Positions 16,629 to 25,376 are shown, counted from the first letter of the stretch. The stretch: DNA of 64,000 nucleotides from Dinoroseobacter sp965279125 (GCA_965279125.1 CBDIHL010000042.1:1-64000); one strand, 5' to 3'. Notes: generated by a model not told the origin, from the sequence alone. Translations and numbers: made by a program.

Positions 16629-17825
16629 TTACGCGTCACTTGGCCCATCCAAGAGCGGCAAATCGAGGCCTTCTATCCTAGGCATCGCCTGTCCCGCGAT
16701 CCCTTCGAGGTCGCCTTGAAGCCCCACAGTGGCGCTGACCATCCCCTCGATCTGCTTCTCGCGCCGCGCCCAGATCCGCTGCATCGCGGCCTTCTCGCGG
16801 GTCAGCTCATCCTGCATCGACTGAAAGTTTTCCACGATGGCCTCCACCCGATGCCGAAACTGCGGTCCGGTCAGGTAGGCATAGACCTGCTCCATCTTCG
16901 TCTCTTGGCCATCTTGCACGCGCTTGGCCTCGGCCACCGCCGCAAGGCTATGGCGCAGCACGGCGGCCAGCGCAATCGCATGACCGGGCGCACAGACCCA
17001 AACGCCATCGACTTGCGCAAAACTATCGATCCCCTCGGGCCGCACCGCACTGACCAACACGGCAATCTCGGCCCCGCACGCACGCTGATCGGCTTTCAGC
17101 TTGCCCAGCCAATCCTTCTGCCACGCCTTCGTCTGCTTGCTTTCCCAGATGATCGCGCCCGCGGCCCCACCATCGACGCGCTGCAGCACATCCGCACCGC
17201 GCTGGCCCTTGCCGACCGGATCGAGCATGTCCAGCGGGAACGCGGCCCCGAGGCGTTCTTCCAACAACACCTCCGCCGCCTCGCCCTGCAATTGCTGGCT
17301 GCCTTGCTCGGACTTCTTCTTCAGCGCCTCGATCTGGCGGCGCATCGTGTCCATCTGCTCGTCCTTTTCCTTCAGCTTCAGCGCTTCCGCCTCAACGGCC
17401 TCAGCCCGCACCTTGGCAACTTGATCAACCAACGCAGCCCCGAGGCGTTTCTCCAGCTCAAGCTCCATCTCGCGGGCGCGCGCGTCCAACTCGCGTTCCT
17501 TGCGCATCGCCTCGGCCTGCGCCTTCTGCGCCTCGGCCAGCTTGGCATCGCGCGCCTTTGCCTCGGCCTCCAACGTCGCCAGTTTCGCGGCAGTCTGTTC
17601 TTCGGCATCCTTCGCGGCAACTTCCAACGCCGCCAGTTTCGCCGCCTGTGCCGCCTCGGCATGACGCAGGGCAACGCCCTCAATCTCGGTCTTCTGGGCG
17701 GCCAGAGCGGCAACACGCTCGGCCTCCATCCGCTCGCGCATTTCCGACAACATTGGCCCGGCGAGTGTGTCTGTCAGCGGAATTTCCGCACGGCATTCCG
17801 GGCAGGTGATTTTGGCGTCGTCCAT
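16629..17825 (-). CDS. DUF2130 domain-containing protein (coiled coil plus nuclease-like core)
   Basis: 398 residues. A CPEC motif at residues 9-12 may be part of a zinc ribbon. Residues about 30-185 are a long, Ala/Glu/Lys-rich coiled coil. The DUF2130 core (about 185-330) has KGQRGADVLQRV followed by GAIIWESKQTKAWQKDWLGK, which fits a PD-(D/E)xK restriction-endonuclease-like active site (Asp, then Glu-x-Lys). DUF2130 proteins are predicted nucleases; a DNA-repair or defence role is not proven. No partner gene is adjacent. Confidence 0.8.
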   Translation of the reverse strand: MDDAKITCPECRAEIPLTDTLAGPMLSEMRERMEAERVAALAAQKTEIEGVALRHAEAAQAAKLAALEVAAKDAEEQTAAKLATLEAEAKARDAKLAEAQKAQAEAMRKERELDARAREMELELEKRLGAALVDQVAKVRAEAVEAEALKLKEKDEQMDTMRRQIEALKKKSEQGSQQLQGEAAEVLLEERLGAAFPLDMLDPVGKGQRGADVLQRVDGGAAGAIIWESKQTKAWQKDWLGKLKADQRACGAEIAVLVSAVRPEGIDSFAQVDGVWVCAPGHAIALAAVLRHSLAAVAEAKRVQDGQETKMEQVYAYLTGPQFRHRVEAIVENFQSMQDELTREKAAMQRIWARREKQIEGMVSATVGLQGDLEGIAGQAMPRIEGLDLPLLDGPSDA

Positions 17826-17885
17826 GTCGCGGCTCCTGTCAGCGTCCGCGCCAACCTAGCGCCGCACGGAGCGAAGCACGACCCC

Positions 17886-18401
17886 TCAGATGTCCTGACC
17901 GCGCTCCAAAAGCCGTTCCAGCAACTGCTCTTGCAACGCCCCGGAATCGCCCCCGCCAAACTGCGCGCCGCCCGAGGAATAGAGCGTCCCATAGGTCTGC
18001 GCCGCCGTCACCGTCTGGGCGAGGCCCGAGATAAACTGCGCCGTCTCAAGTGCTGCGAAGGGATGGATATAGACCGACCAAAGCCGCCCATTGGCCACGG
18101 CATAGCGCGCATCCAAAGCACTGTCGAAATTGGCCTGCATCAGGCGACGCAGTTCCGCCTCGTCGAGTGCGGCGGCCCCGCGAATGGGCACCATCGCGCG
18201 CATCCGGTCCGCGGTCACATCGGTGACAACCAGCACTGGCACATCCTCAATCGTCAGCTCAAACGCGGTCCCGCCGAGATTGGCATCGGGATCAATCGCC
18301 TCGATTATCCCTGCCATGCGCTCAAGCGTCATCGGCGGCTCGGCCTCTTGCGCGGCAAGGCCCGTGGGGATCAGGAACAGCAAGACAAGAACACGCAGCA
18401 T
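17886..18401 (-). CDS. Secreted protein, YbjN-like domain
   Basis: 171 residues from ATG 18401, chosen because a clear signal peptide follows at once (MLRVLVLLFLIPTGLAAQEA, cleavage near residue 18). The mature part has a mixed alpha-beta layout resembling the YbjN / type III secretion chaperone fold (residues about 25-140). A longer frame from 18458 lacks a signal peptide. Function unknown; it probably stays in the periplasm. It lies next to cmk on the same strand, 64 bases downstream. Confidence 0.65.
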   Translation of the reverse strand: MLRVLVLLFLIPTGLAAQEAEPPMTLERMAGIIEAIDPDANLGGTAFELTIEDVPVLVVTDVTADRMRAMVPIRGAAALDEAELRRLMQANFDSALDARYAVANGRLWSVYIHPFAALETAQFISGLAQTVTAAQTYGTLYSSGGAQFGGGDSGALQEQLLERLLERGQDI

Positions 18402-18465
18402 CGGCAAACCTCCGGGTGGATCCGAACAGCCTAACCGCACCAGCCCCTCAAAAACCATGCACGGT

Positions 18466-19071
18466 TCAGTGAGCCGCCTTCACCACGGCAATTGCGCGCG
18501 CCACAGCCGCGTCGATACTCAGGTCCGAGGTATCGATCCGCACCGCATCCTCGGCCGCAACCATCGGCGATTCCGCGCGGCTGCGGTCGCGGTCATCACG
18601 GGCAATCACATCCGCCAGGACATCGGCCAGCTCAGCCGCCTCGCCACGCGCGATAAGTTCCTTCCAACGCCGTTCCGCGCGCACCTCTGGGCTAGCCGTC
18701 ACGTAAAGCTTCACCGCCGCATTCGGACAAATCACCGTCCCGATATCGCGCCCATCGAGCACAGCCCCGCCAGCCCGCCGCGCAAAGGCCCGCTGGAAAT
18801 CGACCAAAGCGGCCCTCACCTCTGCGATCACCGCAACCTTGCTGGCCGCCTCCGCCACCTCCGCCGTGCGCAAGCCGTCCGCGTCCAGATCGTCAGCCGT
18901 CAGCCCGACAGCAGCCTCAATCGCAGGCGTACCCGTCAAGACCTTGCGCCCCACGGCACGGTAAAGAAGCCCGGTATCCAGATGCGCAAACTCAAACGCC
19001 TCGGCCACGGCCTTCGAGATCGTCCCCTTCCCCGCAGCCGCAGGTCCGTCTATGGCGACTGTAAAGCTCAA
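18466..19071 (-). CDS. cmk: Cytidylate kinase
   Basis: 201 residues; phosphorylates CMP and dCMP with ATP. The P-loop is AIDGPAAAGKGT, and the NMP-binding segment is AHLDTGLLYRAVG; DGRDIGTVICPNAAVK is the family block. It overlaps the upstream membrane protein gene by 4 bases. In most proteobacteria rpsA follows directly; here other genes lie between. Confidence 0.96.
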   Translation of the reverse strand: MSFTVAIDGPAAAGKGTISKAVAEAFEFAHLDTGLLYRAVGRKVLTGTPAIEAAVGLTADDLDADGLRTAEVAEAASKVAVIAEVRAALVDFQRAFARRAGGAVLDGRDIGTVICPNAAVKLYVTASPEVRAERRWKELIARGEAAELADVLADVIARDDRDRSRAESPMVAAEDAVRIDTSDLSIDAAVARAIAVVKAAH

Positions 19072-19616
19072 AACTTCGCCTCCCGCGCTTTGCGGCGACG
19101 AATGTTGCGGCGTCGGCGGATGGCGAAGATCAGGCCGAGCAGGACCATCAACACAAGGCTCGCAGCATAAAGCCCGGATTTCGCCATCGTCACGAGGCTC
19201 GCTTGCGTGATCATCGCGTCCGTGACCTCGGCCACCGGGGTCGTCAACATCGCGGCAACCAAACCGTTCTCGACATAGTCAGCCACACCGGCAGCCAGCG
19301 GGACCAGCACCAACAGCAGCTTCAAGATCACCGGCAAACGCGAGCCGAACCGCAGCATTCCGATGATCAGGAACAGGCTCAGCACCGCCGGATAGACCAG
19401 ATCAATCTGGTGCTGAATGCCGAGGTAATGCGCGCGCCCGGTCTCGCTCAGCGCACTCAGAAACGCGCGCCCTTCCTCGGCGGAGTATCCAAGGAACCGC
19501 AGATCAAAGCCCTCGAGCCCATCCGCATTCGCGGCGATCAGCGGAAACGACCACAGCGCCATGACCCCATACAGGGCGACCACTGCCAGCATCAAAACTC
19601 GGAACAAAAGACGCAT
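19068..19616 (-). CDS. Four-helix membrane protein, unknown function
   Basis: 182 residues with four hydrophobic segments (about 5-30, 75-92, 97-120 and 145-166) and a basic C-terminal tail (RRRRNIRRRKAREAKF) that should face the cytoplasm. The middle segment VLVPLAAGVADYVENGLVAAML with its conserved acidic residues suggests a small integral membrane family. It is sandwiched between aroA and cmk, overlapping cmk by 4 bases, so it is translationally coupled. Confidence 0.75.
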   Translation of the reverse strand: MRLLFRVLMLAVVALYGVMALWSFPLIAANADGLEGFDLRFLGYSAEEGRAFLSALSETGRAHYLGIQHQIDLVYPAVLSLFLIIGMLRFGSRLPVILKLLLVLVPLAAGVADYVENGLVAAMLTTPVAEVTDAMITQASLVTMAKSGLYAASLVLMVLLGLIFAIRRRRNIRRRKAREAKF

Positions 19617-19646
19617 ACCAAAACTCCTGAAAGGGGGTCGCCGCGA

Positions 19647-20993
19647 TCAAGCTTCGCCGAGGCGCGCCCCAAGACGTGTAAACAGATCGACAAAAATCGG
19701 GAAGGAGGTTGCGATCGGCCCCGCATCATCCACACTGACCGGCGCCTTCGCGGCCATCCCGCAAATCAGAAAGCTCATGGCGATGCGGTGGTCAAGGAAG
19801 GTCTCCGCCTCGCCGCCACCGGGCACGCCATCGGGGCCACGCCCTTCGACGCTGAACCAGGTCGGGCCCTCTTCGAGCACAACGCCATTGGCGCGCAGCC
19901 CCTTCACCATCGCATCAATCCGGTCGCATTCCTTGACGCGCAGCTCCTTCACGCCGGGCATCATCGTCACGCCTTCGGCAAAGGACGCAACAACCGACAG
20001 GATCGGATACTCGTCAATCATCGAGGCCGCACGCTCCGCAGGCACCTCGATCCCCTTCATATCGGGCGAGAACTTCGCGCGCAGATCGGCGACCGGCTCG
20101 CCGCCTTCTTCGCGCTCGTTCTCGTAGCTAAGATCCGCGCCCATATCGCGCAACGTGGTAAAGAGGCCCGCGCGCGTGGGGTTCAGGCCAATGCCGGGCA
20201 CCAGCACATCCGATCCGGGCACGATCAGCGCCGCGCAAACCGGGAAAGCAGCGGACGACGGATCGCGCGGCACGTCAATCACCTGCGGCTCCAACTCCGG
20301 CTCGCCCGTCAGGGTGATCACGCGACGCCCATCAACCACCTCGGTCGAGATCTCAGCGCCAAACCCGCGCAACATCCGCTCGGTATGGTCGCGGGTCGCT
20401 TCCAGCTCGGTCACAACAGTCTGTCCCGGCGCGTTCAACCCCGCCAGCAGCACCGCAGACTTCACCTGCGCGCTCGGGACCGGCACGGTATAGTTCACCG
20501 GCACAGGCTCATCCGCGCCCACCACGGTCATCGGCAACCTCCCGCCAGCGCGCCCATAGGCTTGCGTGCCAAAGAGCGCCAGCGGATCAGTCACCCGCCC
20601 CATGGGGCGCTTGCGCAAAGAGGCATCCCCGGTAAACGTCACGGTGATCGGCGAGGTCGCCATCGCGCCCATCAACAGCCGAACGCCCGTGCCGGAATTC
20701 CCGCAATCAATCAGGTCGAGCGGTTCGGCAAAGCCCCCAACGCCGACCCCATGCACGGCCCATTCGCCAACGCCCAGATGCTCCACCTCAGCACCGAAGG
20801 CCTGCATCGCCTTGGCGGTGTCCAGAACGTCCTGGCCTTCCAACAAACCGGTTATCCGCGTCTCGCCCACAGCCATTGCCCCGAGGATCAGGGACCGATG
20901 GCTGATCGACTTATCGCCCGGCACTTCGGCGACGCCCGACAGGGCATGGCCGGGATGGGCAGTCATTGGCATGGCAGGTCCGTGAGACGACAT
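19647..20993 (-). CDS. aroA: 3-phosphoshikimate 1-carboxyvinyltransferase (EPSP synthase)
   Basis: 448 residues, catalysing the sixth step of the shikimate pathway. The N-terminal block GDKSISHRSLILGAMAVGET and the later GNSGTGVRLLMG are the shikimate-3-phosphate-binding motifs. The sequence reads LIDCGNSGTG, which fits the class II-like alphaproteobacterial form. It starts the aroA-membrane protein-cmk operon. The upstream spacer (20994-21203) holds the palindrome cluster at 21136-21192. Confidence 0.96.
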   Translation of the reverse strand: MSSHGPAMPMTAHPGHALSGVAEVPGDKSISHRSLILGAMAVGETRITGLLEGQDVLDTAKAMQAFGAEVEHLGVGEWAVHGVGVGGFAEPLDLIDCGNSGTGVRLLMGAMATSPITVTFTGDASLRKRPMGRVTDPLALFGTQAYGRAGGRLPMTVVGADEPVPVNYTVPVPSAQVKSAVLLAGLNAPGQTVVTELEATRDHTERMLRGFGAEISTEVVDGRRVITLTGEPELEPQVIDVPRDPSSAAFPVCAALIVPGSDVLVPGIGLNPTRAGLFTTLRDMGADLSYENEREEGGEPVADLRAKFSPDMKGIEVPAERAASMIDEYPILSVVASFAEGVTMMPGVKELRVKECDRIDAMVKGLRANGVVLEEGPTWFSVEGRGPDGVPGGGEAETFLDHRIAMSFLICGMAAKAPVSVDDAGPIATSFPIFVDLFTRLGARLGEA

Positions 20994-21135
20994 AGGGGCA
21001 GTCCTTCAAAGCATCGCGCGCCCCATACCGCATCCCAAGGGGCTGGGTCCAGCGCCGCTGATCTTTGCTTTTTCAAATATCCTCGCCGAAGGCGAAAAAT
21101 CGAGCGTAAAGTCTTGATAAAACGTTAATTATTAG

Positions 21136-21192
21136 GTCAGCACACCTGACGCATTGTTTCGCATGCGAAACAATAGGTCCGAACCGGACCTA
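21136..21192. repeat. Tandem palindromes between trmB and aroA
   Basis: A short stem GTCAG-N5-CTGAC (21136-21150), a 22-bp perfect palindrome ATTGTTTCGCA/TGCGAAACAAT (21153-21174) and an 8-bp stem TAGGTCCG-AAC-CGGACCTA (21174-21192) occur in a row. The cluster is 12 bases beyond the trmB stop and upstream of aroA. Only weak T tracts are present, so it may both end trmB and regulate or process the transcript. Confidence 0.7.
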
Positions 21193-21203
21193 ACCCTAAG
21201 GGC

Positions 21204-21923
21204 CTAAATCTTGCGGAACGTCAGATAATGCTGCGGACGCCCCTCGCGGATCGCTTTCAGCTCATAGCGCGTGGAAATCCAGTCGCTCCACGGGGTGCGC
21301 CAATCGTCGGGGCCCTCGGCAAGCCACTCAAATCCAGCCTTCGGAACCTCCTCCAAAGTCTGTCGCACATAGTCGGCAATATCCGTCGCCACGCGAAACT
21401 CGGCACCGGGCTTCAGCACGCCCCACAGCGGCTCCAGATGCTCCGCCGTCACAAACCGCCTGCGATGATGCCGCGCTTTCGGCCACGGATCGGGATAAAG
21501 CAGGAACGCCTTGTCGATACTTTCAGCAGGCAGCACATCAAACAGATCGCGCGCATCACCTGGATGCACCGCGACATTGCTCACACCCGCCCGCCGGATC
21601 TTGCCCAGCAACATCGCCACCCCGTTCACGTAAGGCTCGGCCCCAATGATCGACACATCCGGGTAGGTCGCAGCCTGATGCACCATATGCTCGCCGCCGC
21701 CAAAGCCGATCTCCAGCCAGACAGGTCGCCCCGCCCCAAACCGCGCCTTAAGATCGAGCGGCGTGCGCTCGGGATTGTCCTCCCACGACACCGATCCCGG
21801 CGACAACGCGGCCAAGGCCTCCATATCGCGGCGCTGCGCGGGACGCAGGGTCTTGCCGTTACGGCGTCCATAAAAGTTGCGCCACGGCGCGCCGGAGGGC
21901 GAAGGTATGTTTTGTTTGGTCAT
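21204..21923 (-). CDS. trmB: tRNA (guanine-N7-)-methyltransferase
   Basis: 239 residues, S-adenosylmethionine-dependent enzyme that makes m7G46 in tRNA. The SAM motif is WLEIGFGGGEHMV, and the tRNA-binding/catalytic block LLYPDPWPKARHHRRR is diagnostic. ATG 21923 (MTKQNIPSPSGAPWRNFYGRR) is preferred over ATG 21944, which lacks family similarity before it. The gene is divergent from miaB with the glycosyltransferase-like gene in between. Confidence 0.95.
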   Translation of the reverse strand: MTKQNIPSPSGAPWRNFYGRRNGKTLRPAQRRDMEALAALSPGSVSWEDNPERTPLDLKARFGAGRPVWLEIGFGGGEHMVHQAATYPDVSIIGAEPYVNGVAMLLGKIRRAGVSNVAVHPGDARDLFDVLPAESIDKAFLLYPDPWPKARHHRRRFVTAEHLEPLWGVLKPGAEFRVATDIADYVRQTLEEVPKAGFEWLAEGPDDWRTPWSDWISTRYELKAIREGRPQHYLTFRKI

Positions 21924-21963
21924 GTCCGGCGCGTGCCAAATCAAGGCGCAGAGGTCAAGCAGG

Positions 21964-22839
21964 CTAAAACCACTGGCCCGGCTCCATCAACCCCAGATCC
22001 ATGAGTTGCTGGCTAGACCATTTGAACTCGACCGTGTTGTGCCACCAGAACGACGGGATCGCATCGCGTGAGCCGGGATTGGTTTTCAACGCCTTGGCCA
22101 CCCGAAACGACGCAATCGCCGCCGTCAAGCTGTGGTGCCATTCGCAGGCGACGGTGTTCAACTCGGGGATCGAGGTGCGGTGGGTCTCGTCGATCACCAG
22201 ACCCGGCTGGGCGCGAAACAGACCGATGCGGTCAATCCTGCGGCGCGGCTCGGCGATGTGCTCTTCATAGCGCCAGCGCAGCCCGCCGAAGAAATCCCAC
22301 TGCCGCTCGGCCCGGTGGCCTTGGTCATCGAAGCGATCGAGCGCGTAATAGCCCGACTTGTCCATGCACGGTCTATCCAGATCGACGCCATTCGGATGCG
22401 TCCCCAAATCGCCCGCATAGAGGTCGATCACGTAAGTCATCATCGCTTCACGCCGCTCTTCCATATGGAAGGCGACCATCTCGCCGATGCTGCGCGTCTC
22501 GCAGAACGGATAATAGAAGAACTCGGCGTTGTAGCAGTAGTGTAGCCAGCGCCCGGGCATCGCCTCGACCGCGTGGTTCAGCAGGCCAAAGACGGTCTCG
22601 GAGGTGACCCGCTGGGGGCTGAGGACCAAAACGCGCTCGGCCTGCGCCTCGGTCAATTCCGGCGGCGCGGCAGAGACCAGCACAACACGCGCAAACCCGC
22701 GCTCCAGAAGATGATCGAGCGTCTCGACCACCGCCACCCGGTCCTCGTCAAACAGCAGCGCGACCGGCCCTTGCGGAAAATCCGGCACAGCGCGCGTCAG
22801 GGCGTGGCAGAGAGCATCGAGCGTCATCGCAATCGGCAT
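21964..22839 (-). CDS. Putative glycosyltransferase-like protein
   Basis: About 291 residues, no signal peptide or membrane helix. Segments such as ARVVLVSAAPPELTEAQAERV and WLHYCYNAEFFYYPFCETRS look like a Rossmann-like nucleotide-sugar fold, but no firm DxD motif is identified (LYAGDLGTHPN and VDLDRPCMDKSG are candidates). It most resembles a glycosyltransferase family 2-like group seen in Rhodobacterales, without known acceptor. ATG 22839 (MPIAMTLDAL) is a reasonable start; ATG 22827 is possible. It is divergent from miaB. Confidence 0.5.
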   Translation of the reverse strand: MPIAMTLDALCHALTRAVPDFPQGPVALLFDEDRVAVVETLDHLLERGFARVVLVSAAPPELTEAQAERVLVLSPQRVTSETVFGLLNHAVEAMPGRWLHYCYNAEFFYYPFCETRSIGEMVAFHMEERREAMMTYVIDLYAGDLGTHPNGVDLDRPCMDKSGYYALDRFDDQGHRAERQWDFFGGLRWRYEEHIAEPRRRIDRIGLFRAQPGLVIDETHRTSIPELNTVACEWHHSLTAAIASFRVAKALKTNPGSRDAIPSFWWHNTVEFKWSSQQLMDLGLMEPGQWF

Positions 22840-22935
22840 ACGAGGTTGCGCGCCGCTCTGGCAATCCCCCCGATTGCCCCGGCGCATCCTCTGCGCTACC
22901 TAGGCGTCGATTTCCGCACCTCAAAGGCTGTCCCG

Positions 22936-24267
22936 ATGTCCGCGCCCAAGAAGCTTTTCGTCAAAACCTATGGCTGTCAGATGAATGTCTATGACAGCGA
23001 ACGCATGGCCGAGGCGCTCGGGGCCGAGGGCTACGAGACGACGGACACCGCCGAGGGCGCGGATATGATCCTGCTGAACACCTGCCATATTCGCGAGAAG
23101 GCGGCTGAGAAAGTGTATTCGGAATTGGGTCGGATGAAGCCGTTGAAGGCCGAAAATCCCGATCTGAAAATCGGGGTCGCTGGCTGTGTCGCCCAAGCCG
23201 AGGGGGCCGAGATCACCCGCCGCCAGCCTGCCGTCGATTTCGTCGTTGGCCCGCAAGCCTATCACCGCCTGCCCGAGCTGGTCGCGAAGGCCAAGGATGG
23301 CGCGCAACCGGTCGAGACGGAGTTTCCCGAGGAAGACAAGTTCGAACACCTGCCTGCGCGACCCGGCGGCAAGCTGGCCAAGCGTGCGCCCGCCGCGTTT
23401 TTGACCGTCCAAGAAGGCTGCGATAAGTTCTGCGCCTTCTGCGTCGTGCCCTACACGCGCGGGGCCGAGGTGTCGCGCCCGGTGAGCCAGGTCTTGACTG
23501 AGGCGCGCGGTTTGGTGGCGCGTGGGGTGCGTGAAATCACACTGCTGGGGCAGAACGTGAATGCCTATCACGGGGTCGGTGAGGACGGGGAAAGCTGGAC
23601 TTTGGCGCGGCTGATCTGGGCGTTGGACGAGATTGAGGGGCTGGCGCGCATCCGCTTTACCACCTCGCATCCAAACGACATGGACGATGCCTTGATCGAG
23701 GCGCACGGCACCTGCGCCAAGCTGATGCCTTACCTGCATTTGCCCGTGCAAAGCGGGTCGGACCGGATCCTGAAGGCGATGAACCGCAAGCATACTGCCG
23801 ATGGCTACATCAAGCTGATCGGGCGTATTCGCGAGGCGCGGCCCGATATCCTGATCTCGGGCGATTTCATCGTGGGCTTTCCCGGCGAGACGGATGCGGA
23901 GTTTGAAGAGACCCTGCGCCTTGTCGAGACGGTGAATTACGGCCAAGCCTATTCGTTCAAATACTCCGCCCGCCCCGGCACCCCCGCGGCCGAGCGTGAA
24001 GACGTGCCCGCCGACGTTGCCGATGCGCGCCTGCAACGGCTGCAAGCGCTTTTGACCCAACAACAAAAGGCCGCGCAGGACGGCATGGTGGGGCGCGAGG
24101 TCGAGGTTTTGTTCGAACGTGCCGCCCGTGACCCCGGCCAATGGGTTGGCAAATCGGGCTATTTGCACGCGGTGCATGTGACCTCGGACGATATCCAGCC
24201 CGGTGACATCAGGCAGGTGAGAATCACTTCGAGTGGTCGCAATTCACTGCATGGCGAGCTTGTGTAA
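22936..24267 (+). CDS. miaB: tRNA-2-methylthio-N6-dimethylallyladenosine synthase
   Basis: 443 residues, radical-SAM methylthiotransferase that adds the methylthio group to i6A37 of tRNA. The N-terminal UPF0004 domain has three Cys (GCQMNVYDSERM, NTCHIREKAAEKV, GCVAQAEG); the radical-SAM motif CxxxCxxC is in EGCDKFCAFCVVPYTRG; the TRAM domain is at the C-terminus (about 380-443). ATG 22936 was chosen because codons upstream do not fit the family. It heads the conserved block miaB-phoH-ybeY-corC-lnt. Confidence 0.97.
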   Translation: MSAPKKLFVKTYGCQMNVYDSERMAEALGAEGYETTDTAEGADMILLNTCHIREKAAEKVYSELGRMKPLKAENPDLKIGVAGCVAQAEGAEITRRQPAVDFVVGPQAYHRLPELVAKAKDGAQPVETEFPEEDKFEHLPARPGGKLAKRAPAAFLTVQEGCDKFCAFCVVPYTRGAEVSRPVSQVLTEARGLVARGVREITLLGQNVNAYHGVGEDGESWTLARLIWALDEIEGLARIRFTTSHPNDMDDALIEAHGTCAKLMPYLHLPVQSGSDRILKAMNRKHTADGYIKLIGRIREARPDILISGDFIVGFPGETDAEFEETLRLVETVNYGQAYSFKYSARPGTPAAEREDVPADVADARLQRLQALLTQQQKAAQDGMVGREVEVLFERAARDPGQWVGKSGYLHAVHVTSDDIQPGDIRQVRITSSGRNSLHGELV

Positions 24268-24338
24268 GAACACAAGACCTAGTAGAAATCTGTTAGCAAA
24301 CCGCTATTCGCGCCGATTTTTGGTGCGCATGAAGGGCC

Positions 24339-24364
24339 TTATACACAGATGTGAATGTGGATAA
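24339..24364. promoter_or_regulatory. Pair of perfect DnaA boxes
   Basis: TTATACACA (24339-24347) and TGTGGATAA (24356-24364, reverse complement TTATCCACA) both match the DnaA consensus TTATNCACA, in inverted orientation and 8 bases apart, inside the 242-base miaB/OmpA-like spacer. They could regulate the OmpA-like gene or titrate DnaA. No dnaA, hemE or other origin genes are nearby, so an origin is not claimed. Confidence 0.5.
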
Positions 24365-24509
24365 GTCTTTTGCGACCACCACACGTGTAAATTGCGCTTT
24401 GCTATGCCCCAAAATTTGGTATTGTCTCCGTAATATTGGGGGATGTTGCGAGCGGTTCACTATACCTAGTGAGATCTCGACGAGCATCGTATAACAACAG
24501 GAGACAGGC

Positions 24510-25064
24510 GTGTTTAAGCTCTCCAAGAAAATTGGTGCCGCCGTTGTGGCTGCCAGTGTGGCGTTGACAGGCATGGCGATGGCCGAAGGGCATACCGGCC
24601 AACAAGGTCAGCGGTATGTGCCGACCATTTGGGTGGACCCGGATGGCTGCGAGCATTGGGTGATGGATGACGGTGTCGAGGGCTATATGACCCCGCATGT
24701 CACCCGCCAGGGCATCCCGGTCTGCCGCCGGTTTGAGACCTGCGCGGTGATGAACTCGGATCAGTTGTTCGCCACGGATCGCTACAGCATCAGCCATGCC
24801 AACAAGCAGCGTCTGGCGAACTTCTTCGCGCAAGCGGGGGCGACCAGCTACATCATCGTCGGCCATACCGACAGCCGCGCCAGTGACAGCTACAACATGC
24901 GTCTGAGCTACAACCGCGCCAACGCAGTGGCCTCGGTTGCCAGCCAGGTGGGTGCGCGGATCGCGGATGTGCGTGGCATGGGCGAGCGCAACCCGATTGC
25001 GTCGAACAACACGGCACACGGGATGCAGCAAAACCGTCGCGTCGAAATCATCTGTATCCGGTAA
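24510..25064 (+). CDS. OmpA-family protein with novel IWxDPxGCxHW module
   Basis: 184 residues starting at GTG 24510 with GGAGA upstream. A signal peptide of about 25 residues ends at AMA. Residues about 40-72 hold the block IWVDPDGCEHWVMDDGVEGY, also present in the next gene. Residues about 75-184 form an OmpA C-terminal peptidoglycan-binding domain (GHTDSRASDSYNMRLSYNRA, then MQQNRRVEI), which binds diaminopimelate. The protein is thus probably in the periplasm, tethered to the cell wall. It follows miaB and precedes a lipoprotein in the same operon. Confidence 0.85.
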   Translation: MFKLSKKIGAAVVAASVALTGMAMAEGHTGQQGQRYVPTIWVDPDGCEHWVMDDGVEGYMTPHVTRQGIPVCRRFETCAVMNSDQLFATDRYSISHANKQRLANFFAQAGATSYIIVGHTDSRASDSYNMRLSYNRANAVASVASQVGARIADVRGMGERNPIASNNTAHGMQQNRRVEIICIR

Positions 25065-25076
25065 GGGAGCGTGACT

Positions 25077-25376
25077 ATGAAACATGCAAAGATCGTCGCA
25101 CTTCTGGTTGGCAGCTTGGCCGTGACCGGGTGCTTGGGCGAAAAGCGCGACAAAACCGTGGACCGGGGCTTTGACAGCAAAGACCTGAGCCAGCTTCAGG
25201 CGGGCATCTGGATTGATCCGACGGGCTGCGACCACTGGATTATCGACGATGGTGTCGAAGGCTATCTGTCGGCGCGTCTGGACCGTTTCGGCAAGCCTGT
25301 CTGTTCTGGCGCTGCGGCACCGAACACGGCGATTGGTGACTTCAAAGGCGGCAGCGCCTTCCCTGATCCGATTTGA
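25077..25376 (+). CDS. Small lipoprotein with IWxDPxGCxHW module
   Basis: 99 residues. The signal peptide ends in a lipobox (LAVTGC), so Cys20 should be lipidated and the protein anchored to a membrane. The mature part contains IWIDPTGCDHWIIDDGVEGY and PVCSG, closely matching the module in the upstream OmpA-like protein, but lacks the OmpA domain. Lnt, needed to mature lipoproteins, is encoded 4 kb downstream. ATG 25077 was used; GTG 25071 is two codons earlier. It is 12 bases downstream of the OmpA-like gene. Confidence 0.8.
   Translation: MKHAKIVALLVGSLAVTGCLGEKRDKTVDRGFDSKDLSQLQAGIWIDPTGCDHWIIDDGVEGYLSARLDRFGKPVCSGAAAPNTAIGDFKGGSAFPDPI

Noticed and set aside
16626..18434. A 602-residue open frame on the plus strand
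   Set aside because: Antisense to the DUF2130 and YbjN-like genes; repetitive Arg/Leu/His content without domain.
19203..21128. A 641-residue open frame on the plus strand
   Set aside because: It is antisense to aroA and the neighbouring membrane protein gene, with Arg/His/Gln-rich composition and no recognisable domain.
24339..24364. Chromosome origin (oriC) at the DnaA boxes
   Set aside because: Only two boxes, no dnaA, hemE or parAB nearby, and the spacer is short, so only DnaA binding is proposed.
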